A stretch of 6,451 nt of DNA, taken from an uncultured Clostridiaceae bacterium (GTDB taxonomy: Bacteria > Bacillota > Clostridia > Lachnospirales > Lachnospiraceae). The position numbers were made by a program, and so were the translations under genes. The stretch is from assembly GCA_949841235.1 (NCBI GenBank), contig CATKZA010000109.1, forward strand, positions 1-6,451, written 5' to 3'. Position 1 is the stretch's first letter. Each line of letters opens with the position of its first letter. This document shows positions 1 to 4,973 of this stretch, piece by piece. Under the pieces are notes generated by a model that was not told where the DNA came from, did no database searches, and was given only the letters and a program-made list of their open reading frames with translations.

Positions 1-204
1 AGATTAGGGGCAAAGAGAGCAGACGGACAGTTTGTGCATGCTGGTACGATTCTTTACAGGCAGCGTGGCACGAAGATTCATCCGGGAAACAATGTGGGCA
101 GAGGCGGCGATGACACTTTGTTTGCACTGGTGGACGGCGTTGTCCGCTTTGAGAGAAAAGGAAGAGACAAAAAGCAGGCTTCCGTATATCCGGTTGAGGC
201 TTAA
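1..204 (+). CDS. rpmA: 50S ribosomal protein L27, C-terminal part (5' end outside window)
   Basis: This is the C-terminal part (67 codons) of large-subunit ribosomal protein L27, which sits near the peptidyl-transferase centre and helps place tRNA. The reading frame starts at base 1 and ends with TAA at 202-204. Its sequence matches L27 clearly: GAKRADGQF, then [38 protein letters not shown] and the end SVYPVEA. The N-terminus lies before the window, so the N-terminal extension that the Prp protease removes in Firmicutes cannot be checked. L27 is normally the last gene of an rplU-prp-rpmA operon, and the intrinsic terminator at 258-289 fits that. An overlapping open frame at 32-220 is only a shadow of this gene. 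Confidence 0.97.
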   Translation, partial: RLGAKRADGQFVHAGTILYRQRGTKIHPGNNVGRGGDDTLFALVDGVVRFERKGRDKKQASVYPVEA

Positions 205-257
205 GTCTAATACCTATTGAATGGTAACGTTGAACGAGAACCGATTTGGCGGTTGCG

Positions 258-289
258 AGAAAGGGGCTGTAGCATGCAGCTCCTTTTTT
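258..289 (+). terminator. Intrinsic terminator after rpmA
   Basis: The stem GGGGCTG (263-269) pairs with CAGCTCC (277-283), with one G-U pair and a 7-base loop. It is followed directly by six T (284-289), and the A residues at 260-262 can extend the stem into the T run. It lies 54-85 bases after the rpmA stop, the right place to end the ribosomal protein operon, probably with some read-through to obg because no clear promoter is visible in between. Confidence 0.85.
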
Positions 290-367
290 GGCGAATGGGA
301 AACTGCTCATAACGTAACGCAACACCAAAGGGAATGCGCTGGCGTTCCCTTTGGTGGCGAATGGGAA
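289..367 (+). repeat. 13-bp direct repeat, one copy after each hairpin
   Basis: The sequence TGGCGAATGGGAA occurs at 289-301, right after the rpmA terminator stem and T run, and again at 355-367, right after the obg-leader hairpin. The two copies are exact and 66 bases apart. Both preceding hairpins also share AAAGGG on the left arm and TCC(C)TTT on the right arm. This suggests that the second hairpin unit is a diverged duplicate of the terminator unit. Confidence 0.6.
323..356 (+). promoter_or_regulatory. Long hairpin in the obg leader
   Basis: CACCAAAGGGAA (323-334) is a perfect inverted repeat of TTCCCTTTGGTG (345-356). With the inner bases (one T-G pair, then G-C and C-G) it makes a stem of about 15 bp closed by a four-base loop. 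No T run follows, so it is not a standard terminator. It ends 16 bases before the start of the obg ribosome site, so as RNA it could protect the 5' end or act as a processing site; its role is inference. Confidence 0.6.
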
Positions 368-388
368 TAGATAGAAGGAGGTGGAAGG

Positions 389-1678
389 ATGTTTGCAGAC
401 AGTGTGGAAATCTATATTCGTTCAGGAAATGGCGGAGATGGCCATGTGAGTTTTCGCCGGGAACTTTACGTGCCTGCCGGCGGGCCTGACGGGGGTGACG
501 GCGGAAAAGGCGGGGATTTGATTTTCGAGGTGGATAAGGGAATGAATACGCTGAATGATTTCCGCCATCTTCGGAAATATTGCGCCGGGGATGGAAAACC
601 GGGCAGCAAGAGACGCTGCCATGGCGCCAGCGGGGAGGATCTGGTGGTGAAGGTGCCGGAAGGCACGGTTGTCCGGGAGAAGGAGACGGGCAAGGTGGTG
701 GTGGACATGTCCCACGGCTGCACCAGGGAGGTCATTCTCAAAGGCGGCAGGGGGGGCAAGGGGAATATGCACTATGCCACGCCCACCATGCAGGTGCCCA
801 AATATGCTCAGCCGGGCAAGCCCGGCAGGGAACTGCATGTCATTCTGGAGCTGAAGACCATTGCGGATGTGGGGCTGGTAGGATTCCCGAATGTGGGGAA
901 ATCCACCTTTCTGTCCAGGGTCAGCAATGCGAAGCCGAAGATTGCAAATTATCATTTCACTACCTTGCAGCCCATGCTAGGCGTGGTGGATCTGGAGGGG
1001 GCGGATGGCTTTGTCATTGCAGATATTCCCGGATTGATTGAGGGCGCCAGCGATGGCGTGGGACTGGGGCATGAATTTCTCCGCCATATTGAGCGGACGA
1101 AGGTATTTGTCCATATGGTGGATGCTGCCTCCACGGAGGGAAGGGATCCTCTGAACGATATTCAGGTAATCAATGAGGAGTTAGAGAATTACAGCTCGGA
1201 ACTGGCATCCAGACCCCAGGTGATTGCGGCGAATAAGACGGATGTATTTTATGGCACGGAGGAGGAGACGGTGATCACCCTCCTGCGGGAGGAATTTGAA
1301 CCCCGGGGGATTCCGGTATTTCCCATATCTGCGGTGAGCGGGAAAGGGGTGAAGGAGTTGCTGTACCATCTGAGAAAGATGCTGGATGAACTGCCTGACG
1401 AGCCCATTACCTATGAGCGGGAATTTGAACTGGATGATTTGGAGTATCCTGACGAGCCGTATACGGTTTCCTTTGACGAAAAGGATGGCATGTATGTGGT
1501 GGAGGGGCCGCGAATCGAGAGGATGCTGGGCTATACCAATCTGGACTCGGAAAAGGGATTTCAATTCTTCCAGAAATTCCTCCACACCAGCGGCATTCTG
1601 GAAGAACTGGAAGCTCTGGGCATCGAGGAAGGGGATACGGTGAGGATGTACGAATTGCAGTTCGATTATTATAAATAG
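389..1678 (+). CDS. obg: GTPase Obg (CgtA), 429 aa
   Basis: Obg is an essential GTPase that binds the 50S ribosomal subunit and links ribosome assembly to growth, the stringent response and, in Bacillus, sporulation. All three domains are present. Residues 1-158 form the glycine-rich Obg fold (GNGGDG, GGPDGGDGGKGG, GGRGGKGN). The G domain has the P-loop GFPNVGKST (165-173), switch I YHFTTL (188-193), DIPGLIEGA (212-220), NKTD (282-285) and SAVSG (314-318). The C-terminal OCT domain spans about 355-425. The length is close to that of B. subtilis Obg (about 428 aa), so the gene looks intact. The ATG is supported by a strong Shine-Dalgarno, AGAAGGAGGTGG at 373-384. Switch I carries His189 where many relatives have Pro. 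Following rpmA is the usual arrangement; the next gene starts 15 bases after the stop. Confidence 0.98.
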   Translation: MFADSVEIYIRSGNGGDGHVSFRRELYVPAGGPDGGDGGKGGDLIFEVDKGMNTLNDFRHLRKYCAGDGKPGSKRRCHGASGEDLVVKVPEGTVVREKETGKVVVDMSHGCTREVILKGGRGGKGNMHYATPTMQVPKYAQPGKPGRELHVILELKTIADVGLVGFPNVGKSTFLSRVSNAKPKIANYHFTTLQPMLGVVDLEGADGFVIADIPGLIEGASDGVGLGHEFLRHIERTKVFVHMVDAASTEGRDPLNDIQVINEELENYSSELASRPQVIAANKTDVFYGTEEETVITLLREEFEPRGIPVFPISAVSGKGVKELLYHLRKMLDELPDEPITYEREFELDDLEYPDEPYTVSFDEKDGMYVVEGPRIERMLGYTNLDSEKGFQFFQKFLHTSGILEELEALGIEEGDTVRMYELQFDYYK

Positions 1679-1693
1679 GATAAGGAGGGGCGT

Positions 1694-2302
1694 ATGGAAG
1701 AGATTGTATTGGAGGCGGGGATTTGCGCTTTGGCGGCGGCGTTCTTGATGATTGTGCATGAATTGTCAAAGGCGCTGGCATATATGGCAATCCAGAAAAG
1801 GGAGGGAACCCGGCGGAAATTTGCCCATAGCATTTGGGCAGTATACCGCTATGTGGACCCTGTAGGAATCCTCCTTTCTGTCACCAGCAGCGTGGCATTT
1901 TCCAGGCCCTTCATGTTTCGCATACAGAAGAAGAGGACGAATCTGATACTGGGAATCACGGGATTCCTAGTGCTTCTTCTCTGCTTTGGCGGCAGTGTTT
2001 TTGCCATTCGGTGCCATGTGCTGGGGGTGCAGGGGATGACCACCCTGTCCGGGCAGGGGCTGGGAAGGAAATGCATTGCCTTGCTGATTCAGTATCTGGC
2101 CATTTTGAGCTTGGGCATGATCATTGCCAACCTGTTTCCCGTTTCCACTTTTGACATGGGACTGGTCATTGCGGGCATCTCTTCCCAGAAATACTTGAAT
2201 ATCATCAAGATGGATGGGGTGATTAAACTTATCTTTATCCTGGCAGTGCTGCTGAACCTTATTCACTATGGAAGCTATAAGGTGATTCATCTGATTTTGT
2301 AG
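1694..2302 (+). CDS. Site-2-protease-like (M50) membrane protein with degenerate active site, 202 aa
   Basis: This small multipass membrane protein matches the layout of short M50 intramembrane metalloproteases of the YwhC type. The landmarks are in order: HELSK (22-26) at the place of HExxH, YRYVDPVG (51-58) for the usual HIDPIG, FSRPFMF (69-75) for the WAKPVPV stretch, GITGFL (87-92) near the AGPLAN position, and NLFPVSTFDMG (146-156) for NLLPIPPLDG. His22, Glu23 and Asp154 remain, but the second zinc histidine is Lys26 and the Gly after the Asp is Met155. Likely membrane segments lie at about 6-21, 84-106, 127-150 and 176-190. If the alignment is right, it is probably a pseudoprotease or binds its substrate without cutting. 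It starts 15 bases after obg with AAGGAGG at 1682-1688. Site-2-protease genes beside scpA-scpB are familiar in Clostridia, which supports the family call. Its function here is unknown. Confidence 0.8.
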   Translation: MEEIVLEAGICALAAAFLMIVHELSKALAYMAIQKREGTRRKFAHSIWAVYRYVDPVGILLSVTSSVAFSRPFMFRIQKKRTNLILGITGFLVLLLCFGGSVFAIRCHVLGVQGMTTLSGQGLGRKCIALLIQYLAILSLGMIIANLFPVSTFDMGLVIAGISSQKYLNIIKMDGVIKLIFILAVLLNLIHYGSYKVIHLIL

Positions 2303-2306
2303 TGAA

Positions 2307-2319
2307 ATTGCAGTGCAAT
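2307..2319. promoter_or_regulatory. Small perfect palindrome after the M50-like gene
   Basis: ATTGCA-G-TGCAAT is a perfect 6+6 dyad around one base and begins four bases after the stop codon at 2300-2302. It could be a protein-binding site or chance; nothing else supports it. Confidence 0.25.
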
Positions 2320-2354
2320 ATGTTGCTATTGAAGAAGAATTTTGGTTGTCATGA

Positions 2355-2408
2355 GCGGCGAAGCCGCAAATAGCATGGTGAGCGACAAATTATTTTGTCG
2401 TTCATTGT
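2355..2408 (+). other. Two consecutive hairpins in the M50-like/scpA gap
   Basis: GCGGC (2355-2359) and GCCGC (2363-2367) form a tight 5-bp stem with a GAA loop. Twelve bases later GAGCGACAAA (2380-2389) pairs with TTTGTCGTTC (2394-2403), ten pairs including one G-U around a TTAT loop, extendable outward to 2375 and 2408 through further G-U pairs. No T run follows, so termination is doubtful. They lie in the 217-base gap between the M50-like gene and scpA and may be an mRNA processing or stability element, or a dispersed intergenic repeat. Confidence 0.5.
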
Positions 2409-2463
2409 ATCATGGATAATGTAACGGTATCTATTTCAGCAGGATTGAACAGGAGTGGTGCTT

Positions 2464-2520
2464 ATGATTGTGGAATGGGAGGCTGTTTATGAGAAAATCT
2501 ATGGAATGGAGGGCTGTTAA
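2464..2520 (+). CDS. Possible 18-aa leader ORF coupled to scpA
   Basis: A short frame encodes MIVEWEAVYEKIYGMEGC. It has a good ribosome site, AGGAG at 2451-2455, eight bases before the ATG, and its TAA stop (2518-2520) shares its last base with the scpA ATG (2520-2522). That overlap is typical of translational coupling. The peptide has no recognised domain. Because the second half of the ORF contains the scpA ribosome site within a duplicated segment, the frame may be a by-product of that duplication. Translation is unproven. Confidence 0.3.
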   Translation: MIVEWEAVYEKIYGMEGC

Positions 2521-2524
2521 TGAG
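2472..2524 (+). repeat. Imperfect duplication of a translation-initiation region
   Basis: Bases 2472-2493 and 2503-2524 are copies of one 22-base unit with 19 of 22 positions identical, offset by 31 bases. Each has the form GGAATGG, a purine-rich GGAGG-type site, CTGTT and then ATGAG. The second copy provides the true scpA ribosome site and start. The first copy has its own ATG at 2489 in another frame, which runs only about 20 codons. Confidence 0.65.
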
Positions 2525-3299
2525 TATTTCTGTAAAATTGGAGGCCTTTGACGGTCCGCTGGATCTTCTGCTCCATTTGATTGAAAAGAATAAGATCGAT
2601 ATTTTTGACATTCCCATCGTGGAGATTACCAGGCAGTACATGGAGATTATTTCCCGGATGGATACCAAGGATATGGACGTGATGAGTGATTTTCTGCTGA
2701 TGGCTGCCATGCTCCTGCGGATCAAGTCGAAGATGCTCCTTCCGATGGAGGTGGACGAGGAGGGAGAGCCAGAGGATCCCAGGGCGGAGTTGGTGGAGCG
2801 TTTGCTGGAATATAAGACTTATAAATATGCATCCCTGGAATTAAAGGATTTGCAGGTGGATGCCTCCAAGCATCTATTCAAGAAGGCTACCCTGCCGGAG
2901 GAGATTGCCAATTATCAGGAGGAGATTGATGTCTCGGAGATTTTAGGGGATGTGACGTTAACAAGGCTACAGAAGATATTCCACAGCGTGATGAAGAAGC
3001 AGGTGGATAAGATTGACCCCATCCGCAGCAAGTTCGGCAAGATTCAGAAGGAGCCCGTGACGCTGACGGAGCGGATGGATTACATCAGGGGATATGCCAG
3101 GGAGCATCGGAAGTTTCGCTTTCGCCAGCTGCTAGAGGAGCAGGCGGACAAGATGATGGTGATTGTGAGTTTTCTGGGGATTTTGGAACTGATGAAGGTG
3201 GGAAGGTTGAAAATCGTCCAGGAAAATATATTTGACGATATCTGGATTACCTATGAAGATGGGGAAGAAATGGAAGTGGTTCCCAGCAGCGCAGGGTGA
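2520..3299 (+). CDS. scpA: Segregation and condensation protein A, 259 aa
   Basis: ScpA is the kleisin of the bacterial Smc-ScpAB condensin. It bridges the Smc heads and recruits ScpB, helping compact and separate the newly copied origins. The N-terminal signature is plain: KLEAFDGPLDLLLHLIEKNK (6-25), IDIFDIPIVEITRQY (26-40) and DFLLMAAMLLRIKSKMLLP (57-75). An acidic linker lies at about 78-90 and a helical middle at 91-165. The C-terminal winged helix is at about 183-245 (REHRKFRFRQLLE, VIVSFLGILELMKVGRL), which contacts the Smc head. The length is normal and there is no break. The start at 2520 has GGAGGG at 2508-2513 with six bases between, and it overlaps the stop of a small upstream ORF. 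scpB follows after a gap of about 116 bases. Confidence 0.97.
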   Translation: MSISVKLEAFDGPLDLLLHLIEKNKIDIFDIPIVEITRQYMEIISRMDTKDMDVMSDFLLMAAMLLRIKSKMLLPMEVDEEGEPEDPRAELVERLLEYKTYKYASLELKDLQVDASKHLFKKATLPEEIANYQEEIDVSEILGDVTLTRLQKIFHSVMKKQVDKIDPIRSKFGKIQKEPVTLTERMDYIRGYAREHRKFRFRQLLEEQADKMMVIVSFLGILELMKVGRLKIVQENIFDDIWITYEDGEEMEVVPSSAG

Positions 3300-3415
3300 T
3301 GCGGGGGATCTGAAACTGCTATTTACGGTCGCTTAAGGATGGCATGCTTGGGCGGCAGGGTTAATAGCGAAGAGCAAAATTCGATGAGCTAAGTGAAGCA
3401 GAAATGGGGAAGAGA

Positions 3416-3985
3416 ATGAAGTTAGCGGAATTGGAAGCAGTGATTGAGGCGATTTTATTTACCATGGGAGAGGCCGTGGAGTTGGAGCGGCTGGCGGCGG
3501 CGACGGAGCAGGATGAGGATACCTGCCGCCGGGTGATCCGCAGCATGATGGACAATTATGCCTCGGAGGATCGGGGGATTCAGATTATCGAACTGGACGG
3601 GGCTTTCCAGATGTGTACGAAGGCATCTATGTATGAGGCCATCAATAAGATTGCCCATGTGCCGAAGAAGCATGTGCTGACGGATGTGCTGTTGGAAACT
3701 CTGTCCATCATCGCCTATAAGCAGCCGGTGACCAAGCAGGAGATTGAGCATATCCGCGGGGTGAAGTCAGACCATCCGGTGAACAAGCTGGTGGAGTACC
3801 AGCTGGTGTGCGAGGCGGGGCGGCTGGATGCGCCGGGGCGGCCGATTCTCTTTGCCACTACGGAGGATTTTCTGCGGAATTTCGGCATTGAATCTCTGGA
3901 GGATTTGCCGGTGGTGAATCCGGAGAAGATCGAGGACTTCAAGTTGGAGGCGGAGGAGGAAGTGCAGTTGGAACTGGATATCTGA
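3416..3985 (+). CDS. scpB: Segregation and condensation protein B, 189 aa
   Basis: ScpB is the dimeric partner of ScpA in the Smc condensin complex. The first winged helix covers roughly residues 1-80 (LEAVIEAILFTMGE, RVIRSMMDNY, RGIQIIELDGAFQMCT), and the second holds the family hallmarks LLETLSIIAYKQPVTKQEIE, IRGV, GRLDAPGRPILF, TTEDFLRNFG and SLEDLP. The acidic tail (EAEEEVQLELDI) is also typical. Two in-frame ATGs compete. The one at 3416 gives the family-like start MKLAELEAVIEAILF with GGGGA five bases upstream, while the one at 3404 would add MGKR and has no good ribosome site, so 3416 is preferred. The ribosome site is weak, and the gap after scpA is longer than the usual near-overlap. 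Confidence 0.96.
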   Translation: MKLAELEAVIEAILFTMGEAVELERLAAATEQDEDTCRRVIRSMMDNYASEDRGIQIIELDGAFQMCTKASMYEAINKIAHVPKKHVLTDVLLETLSIIAYKQPVTKQEIEHIRGVKSDHPVNKLVEYQLVCEAGRLDAPGRPILFATTEDFLRNFGIESLEDLPVVNPEKIEDFKLEAEEEVQLELDI

Positions 3986-4033
3986 CAGGCAGGAAGCACA
4001 ACTTTTCTCAGATGGCGTTCTTTGCTGTCGGCA

Positions 4034-4053
4034 GAAAGGCTTCGCACCTTTTC
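4034..4053. terminator. Weak possible terminator between convergent scpB and DUF1836 genes
   Basis: AAAGG (4035-4039) pairs with CCTTT (4047-4051) around a 7-base loop, with a short T run on the plus strand. Convergent genes usually share a terminator in such a place, but five pairs are few and the minus-strand version has no T run, so the call is tentative. It overlaps the last codon of the minus-strand gene. Confidence 0.25.
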
Positions 4054-4654
4054 ATCCCTTCTTCTTCCCCAAGGTGTTGTCAATCATGTTTTCGATAATG
4101 GTTTTCTTCACCCAGATATCGAAACTCAGCATGCTGATGAAGGCAAAATCCGTGAGCCGCTTTCTCTCTTCTCCGTTCTCTATTTCCTGGAAGGCTTCCC
4201 CGGATTTTTTCAACTTGCGAATCACGTCCCGCACCTGGGAGTCGATGTTGCCCAGCTGGATATCGAAGATTTCCTTGTATACGTCATCCAGATTCAGCCC
4301 GTCTTTATTGTTAAAAAAGGTGTCGCTGATGGGATTTAGGATGCATTTGATATCGTTGATGGTCAGGAAGTTCTTAAAATAATAAATGAAAATTAACAGG
4401 ATCATATGCTCCTTGGTGTATTTCTTTTTTTTGGAGGGAGGGAGCAATGCATTCTTGGTGTAATTGTTGATCATCGTCTTCGTGAGAATCTTGTCCTCCT
4501 CGAACCGCTTGGAGGATGCCAGATGCTCGTCCATAAACGTGGTAATCTGATCCATGTATAAATCTATGTCGGGAATCTCTTCCGGCGACACGTAGTCGAT
4601 ATTCTGAATGCTTCTGAGAAGGTTTAATATTTCCTTGCTATATTTGTTTGCCAT
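4052..4654 (-). CDS. DUF1836 domain protein, putative MerR-like DNA-binding, 200 aa
   Basis: This gene is read leftward, against all its neighbours. The protein matches the DUF1836 family of Firmicutes, whose role is not established. The typical parts are IPDIDLYMDQITTFMDEHL (27-45), then a region resembling a MerR winged helix-turn-helix, DKILTKTMINNYTKNALLPP (54-73), followed by KKYTKEHMILLIFIYYFKN (77-95) and LTINDIKCIL (97-106). The C-terminal half is helical and charged and ends in GKKKG. A DNA-binding regulator is therefore likely by inference, with unknown targets. The ATG (complement of 4652-4654) has GGAG five bases upstream (complement of 4660-4663). It converges on scpB, its coding sequence is visibly richer in A and T than scpB or obg, and it has its own candidate promoter at 4797-4825 with a leader of about 135 bases. 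Confidence 0.85.
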   Translation of the reverse strand: MANKYSKEILNLLRSIQNIDYVSPEEIPDIDLYMDQITTFMDEHLASSKRFEEDKILTKTMINNYTKNALLPPSKKKKYTKEHMILLIFIYYFKNFLTINDIKCILNPISDTFFNNKDGLNLDDVYKEIFDIQLGNIDSQVRDVIRKLKKSGEAFQEIENGEERKRLTDFAFISMLSFDIWVKKTIIENMIDNTLGKKKG

Positions 4655-4691
4655 ACGAACTCCAATCTTTCTTTAATTTTAGGAGGATTAT

Positions 4692-4778
4692 GCGATCGCC
4701 CTACTTGCTCATGCCTGTTGTCGTACCAAACAGCCCATCCTTACAAGCAAGCTTGACGGCTGCGCTGCCGCTTGGTAC
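4692..4778. other. Structured inverted-repeat element in the DUF1836 leader
   Basis: GTACCAA (4723-4729) is a perfect inverted repeat of TTGGTAC (4772-4778). Inside it CAGCC (4731-4735) can pair with GGCTG (4758-4762), CAAGCTTG is an 8-bp palindrome and CGGC/GCCG makes a further small stem. GCGATCGC (4692-4699) is another 8-bp palindrome to the left. As minus-strand RNA this would fold into a branched hairpin ahead of the DUF1836 gene. The segment is also open on both strands: plus 4690-4791 (33 codons, start only three bases after AGGAGG) and minus 4808-4701 (35 codons, including KLACKDGLFGTT). I match it to no known riboswitch class. Confidence 0.4.
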
Positions 4779-4796
4779 TGGACTGATATAGTAAAC

Positions 4797-4825
4797 ATTA
4801 TAGCACATTTTCCTAATAATGGCAT
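4797..4825 (-). promoter_or_regulatory. Sigma-A-like extended -10 promoter for the DUF1836 gene
   Basis: On the minus strand TGC-TATAAT (complement of 4797-4805) is a perfect -10 hexamer with the extended TGn element. Seventeen bases upstream stands ATGCCA (complement of 4820-4825), four of six bases of TTGACA. Transcription would start near 4790, giving a leader of about 135 bases before the ATG at 4654. Confidence 0.5.
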
Positions 4826-4830
4826 ACAAT
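4803..4830 (+). promoter_or_regulatory. Sigma-E (mother-cell sporulation) promoter for yqfC-yqfD
   Basis: CATACAAT (4823-4830) equals the sigma-E -10 consensus known from Bacillus and Clostridia (CATACA-T type). GCACATT (4803-4809), 13 bases upstream, differs from the KMATATT -35 consensus at one position. The spacing is about one base shorter than the usual 14. Transcription would start near 4837, about 137 bases before the yqfC start. The yqfC and yqfD genes belong to the sigma-E regulon in B. subtilis, which agrees. Confidence 0.65.
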
Positions 4831-4877
4831 AAATCAAGGAATGCTAGGATAGCGTATCGCAAAGCTACTGTGGAGGG

Positions 4878-4944
4878 CAACATCGGAGAGTACCACGAGG
4901 ATTTCCGATGGTTGTTGTGAATAGTAACATCTGATGTGCTATTC
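4878..4944 (+). promoter_or_regulatory. Two hairpins in the yqfC leader RNA
   Basis: CATCGG (4881-4886) pairs with CCGATG (4905-4910), extended past a bulged G by CAA/TTG (4878-4880 with 4912-4914). Next, GAATAG (4919-4924) pairs with CTATTC (4939-4944), and inside it ACAT (4927-4930) with ATGT (4934-4937). The second ends 18 bases before the yqfC ribosome site. Neither has a T run, so they are not terminators; a role in mRNA stability or translation is possible. Confidence 0.4.
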
Positions 4945-4973
4945 TGGAATGGCATGGGAAATGGAGCGATTTT

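Larger units (their letters stand above)
4655..4973. other. Divergent regulatory region between DUF1836 gene and yqfC
   Basis: These 319 bases hold no convincing protein gene. From left to right they contain the DUF1836 ribosome site (complement of 4660-4663), a CCTCCT anti-Shine-Dalgarno sequence as read on the minus strand (4681-4686), a structured inverted-repeat segment (4692-4778), two interleaved opposite promoters (4797-4830), two hairpins in the yqfC leader (4878-4914 and 4919-4944) and the yqfC ribosome site (4963-4966). The 84-codon minus-strand frame across it (4701-4955) runs through the promoters and looks accidental. Confidence 0.7.

Noticed and set aside
32..220. 62-codon plus-strand frame at the left edge
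   Set aside because: It is a shifted frame over rpmA, whose L27 translation is unmistakable.
308..313. CATAAC in the rpmA-obg gap as an obg promoter
   Set aside because: It is a poor -10 match, and the -35 position falls in the terminator T run.
422..955. 177-codon minus-strand frame within obg
   Set aside because: It is antisense to intact, well-conserved Obg coding sequence, has proline- and histidine-rich low-information translation and no ribosome site of note.
1181..1759. 192-codon minus-strand frame over the end of obg
   Set aside because: It is antisense to the OCT domain and the start of the M50-like gene, with no family resemblance.
2415..2420. GATAAT upstream of scpA as a -10 box
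   Set aside because: No acceptable -35 lies 16-18 bases upstream and there is no TG extension, so it was not called as a promoter.
4022..4339. Plus-strand frames opposite the DUF1836 gene (4022-4339 and 4074-4382)
   Set aside because: They lie opposite a gene with a clear family match and do not resemble proteins I know.
4701..4955. 84-codon minus-strand frame in the divergent region
   Set aside because: It runs through both candidate promoters and the yqfC leader. Only its last 35 codons fall in the structured element, which is reported separately.
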